64,000 nucleotides of DNA from Fomes fomentarius (taxonomy: Eukaryota > Basidiomycota > Agaricomycetes > Polyporales > Polyporaceae), in NCBI GenBank assembly GCA_022606135.1, contig JABYQN010000019.1, positions 124,001 through 188,000 on the forward strand, given 5' to 3'. Both the position numbers and the translations under genes were made by a program. Below the pieces are notes generated by a model. That model had not been told where the DNA came from. It ran no database searches and was given only the letters and a program-made list of their open reading frames with translations. Of the stretch, positions 62,758 through 64,000 are shown one piece after another. Positions within the stretch are counted from its first letter, which is position 1, and every line of letters starts with the position of its first letter.

Positions 62758-63878
62758 ATGACATCGCTCAAGCGACCTGCCAGCTCCGACTCAAGTGACG
62801 ATGATACCCCGAAGCTGTCTCATTCGGGTCCTCGAAAAAAGTTGCCAAAAGCGAACGTCATGTGGTGGAACGATTCCACGAAGCACAGAAGCAGAAACAA
62901 AAGGAGCAAAACCGCGTTCTCGATAGAGTACTGAAGGATCGCGCTGCGGACTCAAAGGGCAAGGACAAGGGCAAGGCGAAGGATGCAGGGCGACGACAGA
63001 AGGGGAAAAGCTCCGGAGAGGACGCCCCCGACGGGGAAGAAGACGAGGAAGGGCTCGACGATGCTGCAGGCGGTACGAGCAGGGAGGAACTGGAGGCGAG
63101 GATGGCGCGTGCGATGATGGAGGCAGAGGACGAAGAAGATGAGGAAGACGAGGAAGAAGAGGGAGGTTCGGCTTTTGCAGGCCTTTCTGGACATGACATC
63201 GAGATGGGCGAAGAAGCTTCTGACGAGGAGGATGAAGATGGAGATGAGGGCGAAGATGAGGATGAGGATGGTGATGAGGAGATGGGGTCTGGAGATGGTG
63301 AAGATGAGGACGATGACGATGACGATGAGGAGGGCGACGAAGACGATGAGGACGATGAGGACGACGAGGTCATAAATCGACAGAAGCAAAGGTACCTCCC
63401 CGACCATCTTTTCAAGTCCGCATTGGCAAGCGTACCCTCTCGAAATTCGAAGATTGTCTTCGGCGATGAAGCTGCACCTGCCCGTTCCTCTTCCACCCAC
63501 CTGCACAAACGCAGACGGACAAAACGCCCTTCCAAGGACATCATTCTAGGGTATGTCCTTTGACTGTTCTACTCCTGCAGTCATACTCATTATTCCGGTG
63601 TTGTAGATCTCGGACCATTCGCACTTTGGCCAAACCCAGCGCTGCGACCAAGAGCCTCGTACCTCCAAAGCGAGTAGCCAAATTCGTGAAGGCTAGCCTC
63701 AACCTGAAGGCAGATTCATCAAAGGCGAAGTCAAAAGGATGGTCAAGGAGACCAGGTAAGATCCTCTCCCTGGGCCCATCTCCTGAGCGACGAGCGCACC
63801 GCTCACAAACCACTCGCAGCCAACTTGGGCGTGATGAAGAGAAGCGGGCCGGCAGCGAACTTCGCGCGCAATGCATAG
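62758..63878 (+). CDS. Probable U3 snoRNP-associated (Bud21/Utp16-like) ribosome biogenesis protein
   Basis: Three exons (62758-63550, 63607-63755, 63820-63878) give about 333 residues. The start is Ser/Asp-rich and basic, followed by a Lys/Gln-rich helix (RFHEAQKQKQKEQNRVLD), a large Asp/Glu tract, and a conserved-looking QRYLPDHLFKSALASVPSRN, then a basic tail (KRRRTKRPSKDIILG, PPKRVAKFVKASLN). The LPDHLF block with basic tail resembles the fungal U3 snoRNA-associated family; I give this moderate weight. The frame only continues from the N terminus into the rest if one A is added to the A6 run at 62835-62840, so there is a one-base deletion or a sequencing error. It would act in the nucleolus in small-subunit rRNA processing. 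Confidence 0.6.
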
Positions 63879-64000
63879 CGTTCTCTCGCATTTGAGCTCC
63901 TCGCGTCTCGGTGTATCGTACATTCTCATGACACCTCTCCGATAGCAACGCTATATTCTGTCAAGGGAAAGACAACTTGTTTGCCTTCGCTGCCACCTCT
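63879..64000. other. 3' flank, nothing recognised
   Basis: Window end after the stop codon of the preceding gene. Confidence 0.5.

Overview
The window looks like nuclear DNA of a filamentous basidiomycete, most likely an Agaricomycete. Its genes are cut by many 45-70 bp GT-AG introns with CTAAC/CTGAC-like branch sites. It carries a fused five-domain AROM gene, a Tri5-family terpene synthase, an expanded F-box family and a Zn2Cys6 regulator. No ORF longer than one exon reads as bacterial, and I see no CRISPR array or plasmid functions. Exon coordinates below were joined by hand from splice signals, reading phase and family motifs. Sums were checked to be whole codons, except where a break is stated.

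Layout. 1-12 kb: two direct copies (A, B) of an unknown gene with an acidic tail. Copy A is divergent from a second unknown gene that runs off the left edge. The 3' end of ARO1 was duplicated with these copies; intact ARO1 (6208-11466, minus) follows copy B. 12.4-13.6 kb: a trichodiene-synthase-like terpene synthase with a one-base break. 15.3-16.9 kb: a dead F-box gene. 17.6-20 kb: a ferric-reductase-family oxidoreductase. 20-26.8 kb: mostly unassigned. 26.8-41.7 kb: accessory region with three more F-box genes, two inverted copies (C, D) of the acidic-tail gene, decayed ARO1 pieces and one complete copy of the unknown divergent partner (33644-36247), which looks like a PD-(D/E)XK nuclease-fold protein. 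42-44.3 kb: type II NADH dehydrogenase (12 exons). 44.8-53.3 kb: F-box gene, F-box remnants and unassigned DNA. 53.4-63.9 kb: conventional genes, namely a Zn2Cys6 regulator, a mitochondrial dicarboxylate carrier, a secreted aspartic protease, an intron-containing tRNA-Asn and a probable U3 snoRNP protein.

How parts relate. The housekeeping genes (ARO1, NADH dehydrogenase, dicarboxylate carrier, U3-associated protein) are intact or nearly so. Duplicated DNA lies between them as two intermixed cassettes: the divergent nuclease-like/acidic-tail pair with its ARO1 tail, and the F-box gene with a conserved 3' flank. Some copies are intact and others are broken by stops, frameshifts or deletions, which is the pattern of gene birth and death. 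The candidate undescribed system is the divergent pair: two unknown genes about 160 bp apart, transcribed away from each other, both ending in Asp/Glu-rich tails, with both members seen twice and the acidic-tail member alone seen twice more.
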